This document shows, in pieces, positions 19,686 to 27,590 of a stretch of 64,000 nt of DNA. Positions within the stretch are counted from its first letter, which is position 1, and the number at the start of each line of letters is the position of its first letter. Below the pieces are notes generated by a model. It was not told where the DNA came from. It ran no database searches and was given only the letters and a program-made list of their open reading frames with translations. Source of the stretch: Butyrivibrio sp. INlla16 (GTDB lineage Bacteria; Bacillota; Clostridia; Lachnospirales; Lachnospiraceae); NCBI RefSeq assembly GCF_900104155.1, contig NZ_FMYB01000003.1, positions 124,001 to 188,000 on the forward strand, written 5' to 3'. Both the position numbers and the translations under genes were made by a program.

Positions 19686-20345
19686 TTACTCCATTCTTGA
19701 GAAGTATTCTTCTATAATATATGTAGGTACTTCGGAATTCATTACATAATTTTTGTCGTCGTCTATCATCTGAAGAAGAACATCGGCAATTTCGGGATCA
19801 AACTGGGTTCCCTTTCCATCCTCGATTTCCTGTCTTATCTTCTTCTGCTTCATAACGCAGGAATAATTTCTCTCTGAGCTCATTGCATCATAGGCATCCG
19901 CAACACCTATGATTCGCGCCTCCTCAGGAATTGCCATTCCTACGAGACCATCCGGATATCCGCTTCCGTCAAATCTCTCATGATGCCATCTTGCACCCAC
20001 CGCAAGCCCCGGAATCTCTGTGATGTCCTGGAGGATCTTCGCACCTATCATTGGATGCTTTTTCATAAGGTCGTACTCTTCCTCCTGCAGCCCCTCCGGC
20101 TTAGCGGTTATGGAGTCGGGAACACCGATTTTACCTATATCATGAAGCAGTCCCATCTGATATATCTCGTACTGCTCCATGCGGCTTTTCCCCATGCGTC
20201 TTGCAATCTCCATCGAGTAAAGCGCAACTCTCTCAGAATGCTCTTTTGTATATCTTCCGTTTTCATCAGCAACCCTTGCAAGTGCATGCATAAGCTGATC
20301 CGTAATTCTCTTTTGCTGATGATATTTGATTTCAAAATTATCCAT
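19686..20345 (-). CDS. Stand-alone HD-GYP domain phosphodiesterase
   Basis: This 219-residue soluble protein is a predicted cyclic-di-GMP phosphodiesterase. It has the metal-binding HD (LLHDIGKIGVPDSI, residues 68-69), HP (KKHPMIGAKIL), HHERFDGSGYP with the GYP signature (about residues 129-131) and VADAYDAMSS. There is no obvious sensor domain; the first 15 residues are only a short lead. GGGAAG lies 7 nt before the start. It resembles the C-terminal domain of the large signalling protein at 34038-36536. It ends in a good terminator and probably forms its own unit or follows the thioesterase gene. Confidence 0.92.
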   Translation of the reverse strand: MDNFEIKYHQQKRITDQLMHALARVADENGRYTKEHSERVALYSMEIARRMGKSRMEQYEIYQMGLLHDIGKIGVPDSITAKPEGLQEEEYDLMKKHPMIGAKILQDITEIPGLAVGARWHHERFDGSGYPDGLVGMAIPEEARIIGVADAYDAMSSERNYSCVMKQKKIRQEIEDGKGTQFDPEIADVLLQMIDDDKNYVMNSEVPTYIIEEYFSRME

Positions 20346-20416
20346 TTAATGACTTCCCTTGATTTTCTAATTCCCATCTAAAACAGTTATTAGATTTTAA
20401 TACATCACAGGGAATT

Positions 20417-20926
20417 TTAAAAGCCCTCTTTTCTTCTTTGTGCACGAAGTTCGATCCTCTTCTCGGCACCCTGCCACTCAGCCCGCTCAGTTTCGGTGCG
20501 CACATTAAGACCATAGGGAACTGTCGTCGGTCTTCCGTCCTCATCTACACAAACCTCAGTGAGATATGCTCTGTTTACCACATGTCTCATACCGGTTCTG
20601 AGGTCCTCAACATAGGTATCCACGCGAACCTCCATAGAAGTGCGGCCTACGTGAGTAATTCTTCCTATAAGAACAACGATATCGTTAAGCTTGATCTCCT
20701 GTTTGAACTGCATGTTATCGATTGCAGCAGTTGTTACGGGTGTTCCTGCGTGCCGCAGGGCAACGGTTCCCGCCACCTGGTCGATCCAGCTCATAAGCTC
20801 TCCGCCAAAGAGTCTGTCGTAGCCGTTGATCTCATTGTACTGAACAACTCTGGTCCACTCGGTTACCGAATCCTCTACATTTTTACTTGCTATCTGGTGA
20901 TCTACATGAAAAACACGATTATTCAT
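20417..20926 (-). CDS. Acyl-CoA thioesterase, hotdog fold
   Basis: This 169-residue protein resembles the YkhA/YciA group of acyl-CoA hydrolases, which release fatty acids from CoA. Seen are VVQYNEINGYDRLFGGELMSWIDQVAGTVALRHAG, the central hotdog helix with its catalytic-type Asp, and MQFKQEIKLNDIVVLIGRITHVGRTSMEVRVDTYVE. The ATG at 20926 has GGAGG six nt upstream. The C-terminus is rich in Arg and Glu. The gene stands between the ANTAR regulator and the HD-GYP gene. Its substrate is unknown; a link to butyryl-CoA metabolism nearby is only suggested by location. Confidence 0.85.
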   Translation of the reverse strand: MNNRVFHVDHQIASKNVEDSVTEWTRVVQYNEINGYDRLFGGELMSWIDQVAGTVALRHAGTPVTTAAIDNMQFKQEIKLNDIVVLIGRITHVGRTSMEVRVDTYVEDLRTGMRHVVNRAYLTEVCVDEDGRPTTVPYGLNVRTETERAEWQGAEKRIELRAQRRKEGF

Positions 20927-20951
20927 AACAAGCCTCCGTATGTATAATATT

Positions 20952-20997
20952 CCCCTCATCCGTCAGCTTCGCTGACACCTTCCCCCAAGGGGAAGGC
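20952..20997. repeat. Dispersed double-hairpin repeat, copy 4
   Basis: CCCCTCATCC is followed by GTCAGC TTC GCTGAC (20962-20976) and CCTTCCCC / GGGGAAGG (20978-20996). It is almost identical to copy 2 and lies between the ANTAR gene stop and the thioesterase start. Confidence 0.85.
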
Positions 20998-21033
20998 TTT
21001 ATAGTAAATATTATAACATAACTTGCTATGTGA

Positions 21034-21585
21034 TTACTTAAGACTTAAAACCATTTCTGCGGTTTCAAGAAGAGATGTTCCGGAATCCATGGAACACTTC
21101 TGAAGATATTTGTGTGCTTCGGGCTCAGTCATGTTGTGGCGCTCCATAAGGATAGCCTTGGCGCTGTCGATTACCTTCTGGTCCTCGCTGCTCCTGAACC
21201 TGCGCTTGTCTTTTATTTTCTTGCGTCTAAGCTGCACGCCCTCGATCATCATCGTAAGGGTTGAATAGAGGTCATCCTTTTTCAGGGGAGTTGGCAGATA
21301 GACGATATTTTCATACGCGTGAAGTCCAAGTTCATCCGCTTTCGCAGGGCTTGCCACCAGAAGCATCTTGAAATACGCAGACATATCCTCTGAAAGCTCG
21401 GTGCACAGCATGTCGCCCAGCCTTGAGCCGCAAATGACCACGCCGCTACCAAGGTTCTCCATTGCTGTGAGAACCTGAGCACCGGTCTGGCATACGTAGG
21501 CGATTTCAAAACCGCCACGCATCAATATGCTTTTGAAATTCTGCGCATCCGTCTGCTTTGCGAATGCAACGATGATGTTTTGCAA
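21034..21585 (-). CDS. ANTAR-domain response regulator next to glnA (NitR-like)
   Basis: This 183-residue protein has a receiver-like N-terminal half and a C-terminal ANTAR RNA-binding domain (about residues 128-183: SSEDQKVIDSAKAILMERHNMTEPEAHKYLQKCSMDSGTSLLETA in order). ANTAR proteins prevent transcription termination by binding leader hairpins. The receiver appears changed: in place of the usual phosphorylated Asp I read VVICGSRLGDML, so it may act without phosphorylation. It lies 26 nt after glnA in the same direction, the arrangement known for NitR of Clostridium saccharobutylicum, suggesting a role in nitrogen-controlled expression of glnA. Confidence 0.88.
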   Translation of the reverse strand: MQNIIVAFAKQTDAQNFKSILMRGGFEIAYVCQTGAQVLTAMENLGSGVVICGSRLGDMLCTELSEDMSAYFKMLLVASPAKADELGLHAYENIVYLPTPLKKDDLYSTLTMMIEGVQLRRKKIKDKRRFRSSEDQKVIDSAKAILMERHNMTEPEAHKYLQKCSMDSGTSLLETAEMVLSLK

Positions 21586-21611
21586 ATTGGTACTTCCTTA
21601 AAAAAAGTTTA

Positions 21612-22967
21612 TTACTGCTTATTCAAATATTCCCTGATTTCCCACTGGGTTACACAGGTGCGGAAGCTCTTCCACTCGCTGCGCTTGGCATCGAGATATC
21701 TGTTGAAAACAGCTTCGCCAAGTACCTTCTTTACAAATTTATCCTTCTGATAGCTTTCGATAGCTTCTCCGAGAGTCTCGGGAAGGGTGGAAAGCCTGGT
21801 TTTTCTGAGTTCCTCATCGGTCTTATTTTTCAGGTTGACCTTGAGCTCTGCAGGAGGTGTAAGTTCTTTCTTAATTCCATCCATACCTGCTGCCAGAATA
21901 AGCGCCAGCGCAAGGTAAGGATTGCAGGCAGCATCCGGGTTTCTGAGCTCAATTCTCGCATTCCTTCCTGTCATAGAAGGAATCCTGATGAGTGCGCTTC
22001 TGTTAGTTGAAGATGCTGACCATGACACATTGACCGGAGCGTCGTAGCCCGGCACAAGTCTCTTATATGAATTTACAAGTGGATTGGTAACAAGAGTCAT
22101 TCCACAGATATGGTCAAGGACACCCGCAATAAAATGGTTAGCCATATCCGAAAGCTTTCCGTCCTTTCCAGCAAAAAGGTCGTTACCATCCTCATCCTCA
22201 CAAAGGATATTGATATGCATACCGGAACCATTCACACCTTCCTTGGGCTTGGGCATAAAAGTGGCATAAAGTCCGTGACGCTTTGCGATGGTTTTGACCG
22301 CCATCTTGAAGGTCATGATCATATCTGCCATTCTTGCAGCATCATCCTCGGTGAAATCAATCTCATGCTGGGCAGGTGAAATTTCATGATGAGATGTCGT
22401 TATATTAAAATCGAGTTCCTCAAGGTTCATGATAATATCACGGCGCACATTCTCACCCTGATCTGCGGGAGCAAGGTCAAAATAGCCGGCATTCTCATGC
22501 GTTCTTGTCGTGGGCTGTCCCTCATCGTCAAGATCAAAAAGGAAAAACTCCAGCTCAGGGTCCGCCTTGAAGGTAAGACCCATATCCTTTGCTTCATCAA
22601 GAACTCTTTTCAAGATGGATCTTGAATCACCTGAAAAAGGCTTTCTGTCTGCGGTGTAAACATCGCAGAACATTCTGGCAACTTTTCCGCTCTGAGGTCT
22701 CCAGGGATAAATCTGGAAGCTGTCAAGATCGGGGTAGAGATACATATCGCTCTCAAGGTCTTCAAACTGGTCTCCTGCCAATCCCGTAAAGCCCTCTATT
22801 GCAGAACCGTCAAACATGCAGTCGTTGTTAAGTGCGCTCTCCAGCTGCCCGGCGGTTATCGCGATGTTCTTGGGAGTTCCGAAAATGTCGCAGAACTGAA
22901 GTCTGATAAAAGCAACATCCTCTTCCTTGACTATTCTAAAGATATCCTTCTTGGTTAGATTACCCAT
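21612..22967 (-). CDS. glnA: Glutamine synthetase type I
   Basis: Glutamine synthetase makes glutamine from glutamate, ammonia and ATP. The ATG at 22967 (MGNLTKKDIFRIVKEED) follows GAGGACGAC and gives 451 residues, the length of the GSI-alpha forms of Firmicutes. Seen are the Asp-50 loop region (LQFCDIFGTPKNIAIT), DGSAIEGFTGLAGDQFEDLESDMYL, the active-site ENAGYFDLAPADQGEN, HEISPAQHEIDF, NGSGMHINILCED, and the ATP/glutamate region NRSALIRIPSMTGRNARIELRNPDAACNPY. The 25-residue insertion and adenylation site of GSI-beta are absent, so control should be by feedback and transcription. The ANTAR gene follows. Confidence 0.96.
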   Translation of the reverse strand: MGNLTKKDIFRIVKEEDVAFIRLQFCDIFGTPKNIAITAGQLESALNNDCMFDGSAIEGFTGLAGDQFEDLESDMYLYPDLDSFQIYPWRPQSGKVARMFCDVYTADRKPFSGDSRSILKRVLDEAKDMGLTFKADPELEFFLFDLDDEGQPTTRTHENAGYFDLAPADQGENVRRDIIMNLEELDFNITTSHHEISPAQHEIDFTEDDAARMADMIMTFKMAVKTIAKRHGLYATFMPKPKEGVNGSGMHINILCEDEDGNDLFAGKDGKLSDMANHFIAGVLDHICGMTLVTNPLVNSYKRLVPGYDAPVNVSWSASSTNRSALIRIPSMTGRNARIELRNPDAACNPYLALALILAAGMDGIKKELTPPAELKVNLKNKTDEELRKTRLSTLPETLGEAIESYQKDKFVKKVLGEAVFNRYLDAKRSEWKSFRTCVTQWEIREYLNKQ

Positions 22968-23011
22968 GTCGTCCTCTTTCTGCGCCTTAATATGCGGCGG
23001 CGCTGCCGCGT

Positions 23012-23068
23012 GTATATAAAAACTAAAGGCAAAGACACTTATCCCACTGGAATGGCGCCTTTGCCTTT
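23012..23068 (-). terminator. Intrinsic terminator before glnA (end of upstream gene or glnA attenuator)
   Basis: The minus strand has AAAGGCAAAG (23068-23059) pairing with CTTTGCCTTT (23034-23025), 10 bp with a 24-nt loop that can form a small inner hairpin, then AGTTTTTATATA. It lies 45 nt before the glnA start and 57 nt after the stop of the upstream gene. Either it ends that gene or it is the target for the ANTAR protein. I could not find a convincing pair of hexaloop ANTAR hairpins. Confidence 0.75.
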
Positions 23069-23073
23069 TGTCT

Positions 23074-23103
23074 ACGATAACAGAAAACACAAGCTAACGT
23101 CAA
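23074..23103 (-). promoter_or_regulatory. Possible promoter upstream of glnA
   Basis: TTGACG (23098-23103, minus strand) and TATCGT (23074-23079) are 18 bp apart. The start would be near 23067, so the transcript would begin at the terminator hairpin. The -10 box is weak. Confidence 0.45.
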
Positions 23104-23124
23104 TCATTTTTGTACGTTTTATTT

Positions 23125-25896
23125 TCATCTGCGCTTCTTAGACAAAAACTTTGCAAGCTCTGTTTTGATGTTCTTACTGTTATAATGTTCTTCTCTCTTA
23201 TCCGTCCCTATCGGAATCTCCTTATAAGCTCGGGGAAGAGTCACATTATCACCCTCGAAAGGATGAATTACTCCCGTCTCATCGCCGCAGATTATCGCGC
23301 CGTCGCAGAATGCCGAAAGTTCCAAAAGCTGTCCCTCACTGGGGTTTGCGCCGGCAAAGCCCGCAAGGCAAATGCAGAATTTCTCCCTCACACCGCTGTA
23401 GGCAGCTGCCGTATTTATGGGCTTTTCATTGACAAAACTGTCCGCATATTTCTGCAAAACTCCCTCGCTCTTAGAAGGGTATTTCTTGCTTTGTATACCA
23501 TAGGTTCCATAGGGATTAAGACTAAGGTGCTGTCCTTCTCCGTCAGTCAAAAGTCTTCCGGGACATATAGCAAGACCTCCCAGAACAGTCCTCGGAATTC
23601 CTATAAGTATTCCGGAGAGAGCTCCCTTTGCTCCCACAATACCTGCGGTCATCTGATGATTAAAGGATGCGATATTCTCATTTCCTGGAACCGATTTTCC
23701 GAAAACAGAAACCGGATAATCACCCACGATTCCGTTAAAGCTTCTCCTTATCACCGACACACCCGCACGATACTGCGGCGAAATCTGAAGCGGTGCAATC
23801 TCCTCCAAAAATGCCTCTCCCACACCCTCAAGACTGGGATAGGTAACATCCATATGAAGAAGGATTCCGTCAATACCTTTAAGCGCTGCAGTTTTTATAA
23901 TCTGAAGTTCATACCTTCCGGGAGCTGATTCGCCGCCTGCGTGAACTGCTCCGGAAATCGTAACTCCCATGCCTTCTCCGGCAAGCTCTGCGTCCTTGAT
24001 CTCTTCGCAGGTAAACTCGGAAACAGTTCCTCCGCTTTTCACAAAGGAAGAAAGAAACTGGTTATCGCCGATTCTCTCATCATCGTAGAATACCTCACGA
24101 ATATGTCCTTTTGTAGCACCCGTACCGCTTATCACAATCCTAAGTTTTTGATCCGGGCTTGATATAACATAGCTGTCGCGCTCACCACCGGAAGTGAGAG
24201 TCTTTGCTCTTGTTACCCCCTGTGCACTGTTTATCTCCGCGATACGATTAGCAACCGCCTGCCTCCTGCCATCATCGGGACTTGGCGGCGGTGCTGCTTT
24301 AAGTTTTCCCTGCGCTTCCAGAAGCCTCTTCATGGCACCCTCTGCATGGAAAACCGGATGATCCTCAGGTTTTAATTCTATAAGAGGCTTGTGCGGCTCC
24401 TTCGGAATATCCGAGCGATCGAAGTGATAGTATATCTTATATGTCCCTTGTGCCTCCGCAAACCGCATCACCACAAAGGCAGAATTAACATATCCATTCT
24501 CCTTGCTCATTTCTACAGCAGTATAGGATCTGATCTGACACTCATCACACTCCAGAACAAGTGTCCCGATTTTTGGACACTGCCCGCTGTCGATCAAAAG
24601 CTGAAAACTGACAACGCGCTGTCCCTTAGGATTCATAATGATGAAGGAATTCCTCTCCTCATCATCTTTTCTTCTTGAATAAAGATGCTTACCGATTGCA
24701 CTGTTGTTGAGCCTTTGGCGGCCACTGGTACGCATGGACATCTCTTTTTCGTTTATGGCTTTTCTCTCAATTTTCTGAATCTCGGCGGAGAGTCTGTCCA
24801 TCTCGGCGAATCTGTCCTTGGCGGGAGCCGGCGAAAAGAGGCCAAATTCCGAAGCCGACAAAAGCTTTATCCTCTGTGCCAAAGTATCGGAAACTCTCTC
24901 ATGTCCGTATACTCTGCTGCCCATACGGGCTCTTTCTATTCTGGTCCAGATAAGTCTGTCATAGGGAAGTTCACTGTAGGCAGAAAAGTCTCCGCTTGTT
25001 CCTCCTGCCAAATCTCCAGCAAAAGAAATCTCCGACACCGGAGCATGCTCCTTAAGATATCCTGTCGGTGTGTTATAGGCTATGTAATCAAATTTCCTCA
25101 GAGCCTTTATAAATCCGGAAAGTCCCTCTGTCCCCGATGACTTTCTGAATATATTCCTGATCTCCATATCTTCCCACCAGGGGCTTCTGACATCTGCTCC
25201 GACGAGAACAAAAATATCACCGTCTATCTCACCCGATAACTGCTTATTATGCAGGGACTCAAGGAATTTTTTCAGTGATCCCTCCTCAAGAAAATCCGCG
25301 GGAGTATAGTAGGGAAGTACAGTTATTGAATTATTCCCGTGTCTGTAGGTTGCGGGATTATATTTAACGTAGGTATTTTTTCTAAGATCTTTAGTGACTG
25401 TGGAAAACGCATTAGGCCCCACATTGCTGTTGCCAAGAAGCACAGCTTCGATTCCTGCTTTTTTTAGTCTTCCGATTATCGCAGGTGAAAACAAATCGCC
25501 CTCCGGGCGAAGAACATTTGAAGTTTCTCCAAGCTCATTTGATTTATAGTGAAGAGCAAAGCTCAGCTCTTTTCCGGTCATTCCCGCAAACAGTCCTGCG
25601 TGCTTCCCGGAAAAAAGAAGTTCATCTCCCCTTTCGCGAAGCCTGGTCTTCACACCATCTATTACATCAGGTCCAAGCGAGGGCAAAATCCGCCCCAGCG
25701 TGTAATCGTTCTCAAAATCCCACGCTGCGCGCACCGGCTGTCCTTCATTATTTGCTTTTGCTAAAATATCGAGAATATCGCGAATCCGTGCAAGGTCACG
25801 CCCAAAGCCCCTGTCATCATTTGTATCACCGAGCCCTGCATGATAAAAATTCACATGAAAAAGAAATCCGAAATGGATCCTTTGATTCGTCCCCAT
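23125..25896 (-). CDS. Large glycosidase-like protein (GH38/GH57-like barrel), function unknown
   Basis: This 923-residue protein has no signal peptide and is predicted cytoplasmic. The N-terminus (HFGFLFHVNFYHAGLGDTNDD, RAAWDFENDYTLGRILPSLGPDVIDGV, SGKHAGLFAGMT, NELGETSNVLRPEGDLFSPAIIGRLKKAGIEAVLLG) looks like the beta/alpha barrel of GH38/GH57-type glycosidases and deacetylases. The last 300 residues are beta-rich, as in the sandwich domain of alpha-mannosidases. I do not see a full catalytic signature I can name, so family membership is uncertain. The ATG at 25896 has GGGGGA 7-8 nt upstream; a TTG at 25911 overlaps that site and is less likely. It has its own promoter at 25929-25957. Confidence 0.55.
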   Translation of the reverse strand: MGTNQRIHFGFLFHVNFYHAGLGDTNDDRGFGRDLARIRDILDILAKANNEGQPVRAAWDFENDYTLGRILPSLGPDVIDGVKTRLRERGDELLFSGKHAGLFAGMTGKELSFALHYKSNELGETSNVLRPEGDLFSPAIIGRLKKAGIEAVLLGNSNVGPNAFSTVTKDLRKNTYVKYNPATYRHGNNSITVLPYYTPADFLEEGSLKKFLESLHNKQLSGEIDGDIFVLVGADVRSPWWEDMEIRNIFRKSSGTEGLSGFIKALRKFDYIAYNTPTGYLKEHAPVSEISFAGDLAGGTSGDFSAYSELPYDRLIWTRIERARMGSRVYGHERVSDTLAQRIKLLSASEFGLFSPAPAKDRFAEMDRLSAEIQKIERKAINEKEMSMRTSGRQRLNNSAIGKHLYSRRKDDEERNSFIIMNPKGQRVVSFQLLIDSGQCPKIGTLVLECDECQIRSYTAVEMSKENGYVNSAFVVMRFAEAQGTYKIYYHFDRSDIPKEPHKPLIELKPEDHPVFHAEGAMKRLLEAQGKLKAAPPPSPDDGRRQAVANRIAEINSAQGVTRAKTLTSGGERDSYVISSPDQKLRIVISGTGATKGHIREVFYDDERIGDNQFLSSFVKSGGTVSEFTCEEIKDAELAGEGMGVTISGAVHAGGESAPGRYELQIIKTAALKGIDGILLHMDVTYPSLEGVGEAFLEEIAPLQISPQYRAGVSVIRRSFNGIVGDYPVSVFGKSVPGNENIASFNHQMTAGIVGAKGALSGILIGIPRTVLGGLAICPGRLLTDGEGQHLSLNPYGTYGIQSKKYPSKSEGVLQKYADSFVNEKPINTAAAYSGVREKFCICLAGFAGANPSEGQLLELSAFCDGAIICGDETGVIHPFEGDNVTLPRAYKEIPIGTDKREEHYNSKNIKTELAKFLSKKRR

Positions 25897-25928
25897 AAAA
25901 AAATCCCCCAAGCAAGTATTATATGAAA

Positions 25929-25957
25929 ATTATACTAGATTTTGGGGGAGTAGTAAA
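25929..25957 (-). promoter_or_regulatory. Promoter of the glycosidase-like gene
   Basis: On the minus strand TTTACT (25952-25957) and TATAAT (25929-25934) are 17 bp apart. The start would be near 25922, giving a leader of about 25 nt. Confidence 0.7.
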
Positions 25958-25985
25958 ATGGGAAATAGCTGTTTTTTCTATAATA

Positions 25986-26663
25986 TCATTCTGTTTTAAG
26001 TGTTTTGAACAGTTCTTCATAATCGAATCCAAACTCGCTCCGAATAGTTTTGGGAACCGGATTCCCGGTCCTTTTCAAATAGTTTATGAACTCCTCCGGC
26101 GAATCAAACATTCGTAAATTGTCTCCAAGCTTTTCGGAAATATGCGGAACGAGCATGAAGCTGTAGAAATATTTCTCTGCTAGCGAATCATTTAAAACAA
26201 AATAGATATAGCTGTATTTCTTAACGGATATTTCCGGCCAAATATCCCTGAAATCGCATATGGAATCAAATAAAATGGCATCAGTTGTCTCTTCGACTTC
26301 CTGATCGGCATAAGCATCCAGATCTATCGGATAGTCCCCTGCGAATTCATTGGTATCATTCACATAGATATAATACTTTGTGTTCGAAGCAGGATAAAAA
26401 GTCAGTCTCAGATCCTCAAATTCAGGGATATCATATTTTTTATTCGGATTACCCTTAAGAAAAATCTCCACATTGTTATCATAAGCCTGCCTGAATTCAT
26501 TCAGATTGGGTTCTACAAAACTGGCATACAATGCCTCTACTATGTATTTCTTGCCCTCTAAGTCAGATAATTCATGCGCAGCAATAAAACTCTGCAGCGC
26601 AGAATCATACTCATGCTTATCATATGCTTCAAATGCATTCTTAATGTATTCTTCCCGAGTCAT
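25986..26663 (-). CDS. Protein of unknown function, TPR-like N-terminus
   Basis: I do not recognise this 225-residue protein. The N-terminal 45 residues (MTREEYIKNAFEAYDKHEYDSALQSFIAAHEL) look like one tetratricopeptide-type helix pair. The rest is acidic and rich in Tyr, Phe and Asp (YYIYVNDTNEFAGDYPIDLDAY, EEFINYLKRTGNPVPKTIRSEFGFDYEEL). There is no signal peptide or membrane segment. The ATG at 26663 has GGAG five nt upstream; a GTG at 26687 is an alternative. It is a single gene between the glycosidase-like gene and the divergent queT. Confidence 0.6.
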   Translation of the reverse strand: MTREEYIKNAFEAYDKHEYDSALQSFIAAHELSDLEGKKYIVEALYASFVEPNLNEFRQAYDNNVEIFLKGNPNKKYDIPEFEDLRLTFYPASNTKYYIYVNDTNEFAGDYPIDLDAYADQEVEETTDAILFDSICDFRDIWPEISVKKYSYIYFVLNDSLAEKYFYSFMLVPHISEKLGDNLRMFDSPEEFINYLKRTGNPVPKTIRSEFGFDYEELFKTLKTE

Positions 26664-26810
26664 ATTGTCTCCAATCTTATCAAGCACCTTATATACATAT
26701 TTTAATAGGTTTTCCGCGCTTTTGCAGACATCTTACTTTAATATAATAATTTTTTTATTCTTTTATAATACTTTCGCCTCTATTTTACCGTCGAAGGCAC
26801 CCTTTTCCAC

Positions 26811-26839
26811 TTGACATCTGTTAAATTACGCCTTATTCT
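26811..26839 (+). promoter_or_regulatory. Promoter of queT
   Basis: A consensus -35 TTGACA (26811-26816) and TATTCT (26834-26839) are 17 bp apart. The start is predicted near 26846, at the 5' end of the structured leader. An additional TATAAT at 26839-26844 has no good -35 box. Confidence 0.7.
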
Positions 26840-26845
26840 ATAATG

Positions 26846-26924
26846 CGCTACAAAGAAATACGAGTGTTAAATCCTTCCCACTCGAAATCGGTCGGTAGTT
26901 TGACCACTAAACCCTAAAGGAGAG
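26846..26924 (+). ncRNA. Candidate preQ1 riboswitch (class II or III) of queT
   Basis: The leader of about 80 nt contains a stem CGAGTG / CACTCG (26861-26866 with 26879-26884), a second hairpin GGTC / GACC (26890-26905) and then ACTAAACCCTAAAGGAGAG, where the Shine-Dalgarno sequence is directly joined to the folded part. QueT transporters are typically controlled by preQ1 riboswitches that hide the ribosome site. Class is not settled from sequence alone. Confidence 0.65.
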
Positions 26925-26928
26925 AAAA

Positions 26929-27456
26929 ATGAAAAACAATAACGTATTATTTATCACTCAGGCAGCGATGATTGCTGCTATCTATGCTGTGTTAACGGCG
27001 ATGATTCAGCCCTTCGACCTTGCAAGCGGTGCTATTCAGTTCCGCGTTTCCGAAGCACTTTGTGTTCTTCCCTTTTTCACACCCGCTGCAGTACCCGGAG
27101 TTATAATTGGGTGCTTTATCAGTAACATTTTTGCAGGTGCAGGTGTGTGGGATATCGTTTTAGGTACATTTGCAACAGCTATTGCGGCGTTTGCTTCCTA
27201 CAAGCTTAAGGATCACAGATTCCTTGTGACACTTCCTCCGGTTATTTCAAATATGGTAATTGTTCCTTTCATACTTATTCTGTGCGGTATGGTTCCCGCA
27301 ACAGTGGCTTCATATTTGTTCACTGCATTTACAGTTGCTATCGGAGAAGTTCTTGCATGTGTTGTACTTGGATCCGTTCTCATCTCAGCACTTTTACCCG
27401 TAAGAAACGTTATCTTTGGAAAAACAGCTGACTACAACAGCAATACTGCTGCTTGA
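26929..27456 (+). CDS. queT: Queuosine precursor ECF transporter substrate component QueT
   Basis: This 175-residue membrane protein has five to six hydrophobic segments and matches the QueT family (COG4708), the S component that captures a queuosine precursor such as preQ1 and works with a shared ECF energy module encoded elsewhere. Typical sequence: QAAMIAAIYAVLTAMIQPFDLASGAIQFRVSEALCVLPFFTPAAVPGVIIGCFISNIF in order, where the RxSEAL-like motif is visible. GGAGAG precedes the ATG. It is a single gene with its own promoter, a leader of riboswitch type and a terminator. Confidence 0.92.
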   Translation: MKNNNVLFITQAAMIAAIYAVLTAMIQPFDLASGAIQFRVSEALCVLPFFTPAAVPGVIIGCFISNIFAGAGVWDIVLGTFATAIAAFASYKLKDHRFLVTLPPVISNMVIVPFILILCGMVPATVASYLFTAFTVAIGEVLACVVLGSVLISALLPVRNVIFGKTADYNSNTAA

Positions 27457-27517
27457 AAGCATCGTAAAACATCAAACCAAAAGAAGGATACTTCAACAAA
27501 ATAAGGCTGGATATGAT

Positions 27518-27556
27518 AAAAAGGACACCTCAGAGGAAAAGGTGTCCTTTTATTTT
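27518..27556. terminator. Bidirectional terminator between queT and the EF-hand-like gene
   Basis: A 12-bp stem (AAAAGGACACCT with AGGTGTCCTTTT, 27519-27530 and 27540-27551) is flanked by A-rich sequence on the left and TATTTTAT on the right. It can end transcripts from both convergent genes. Confidence 0.85.
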
Positions 27557-27590
27557 ATGGCTATATTATCGGCACAACTAAGCAGCTTCT

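Noticed and set aside
23110..23928. Plus-strand open frame of 272 codons
   Set aside because: It lies wholly antisense to the glycosidase-like gene, has no ribosome site, and its product is Cys/Ser/Arg-rich without recognisable domains.
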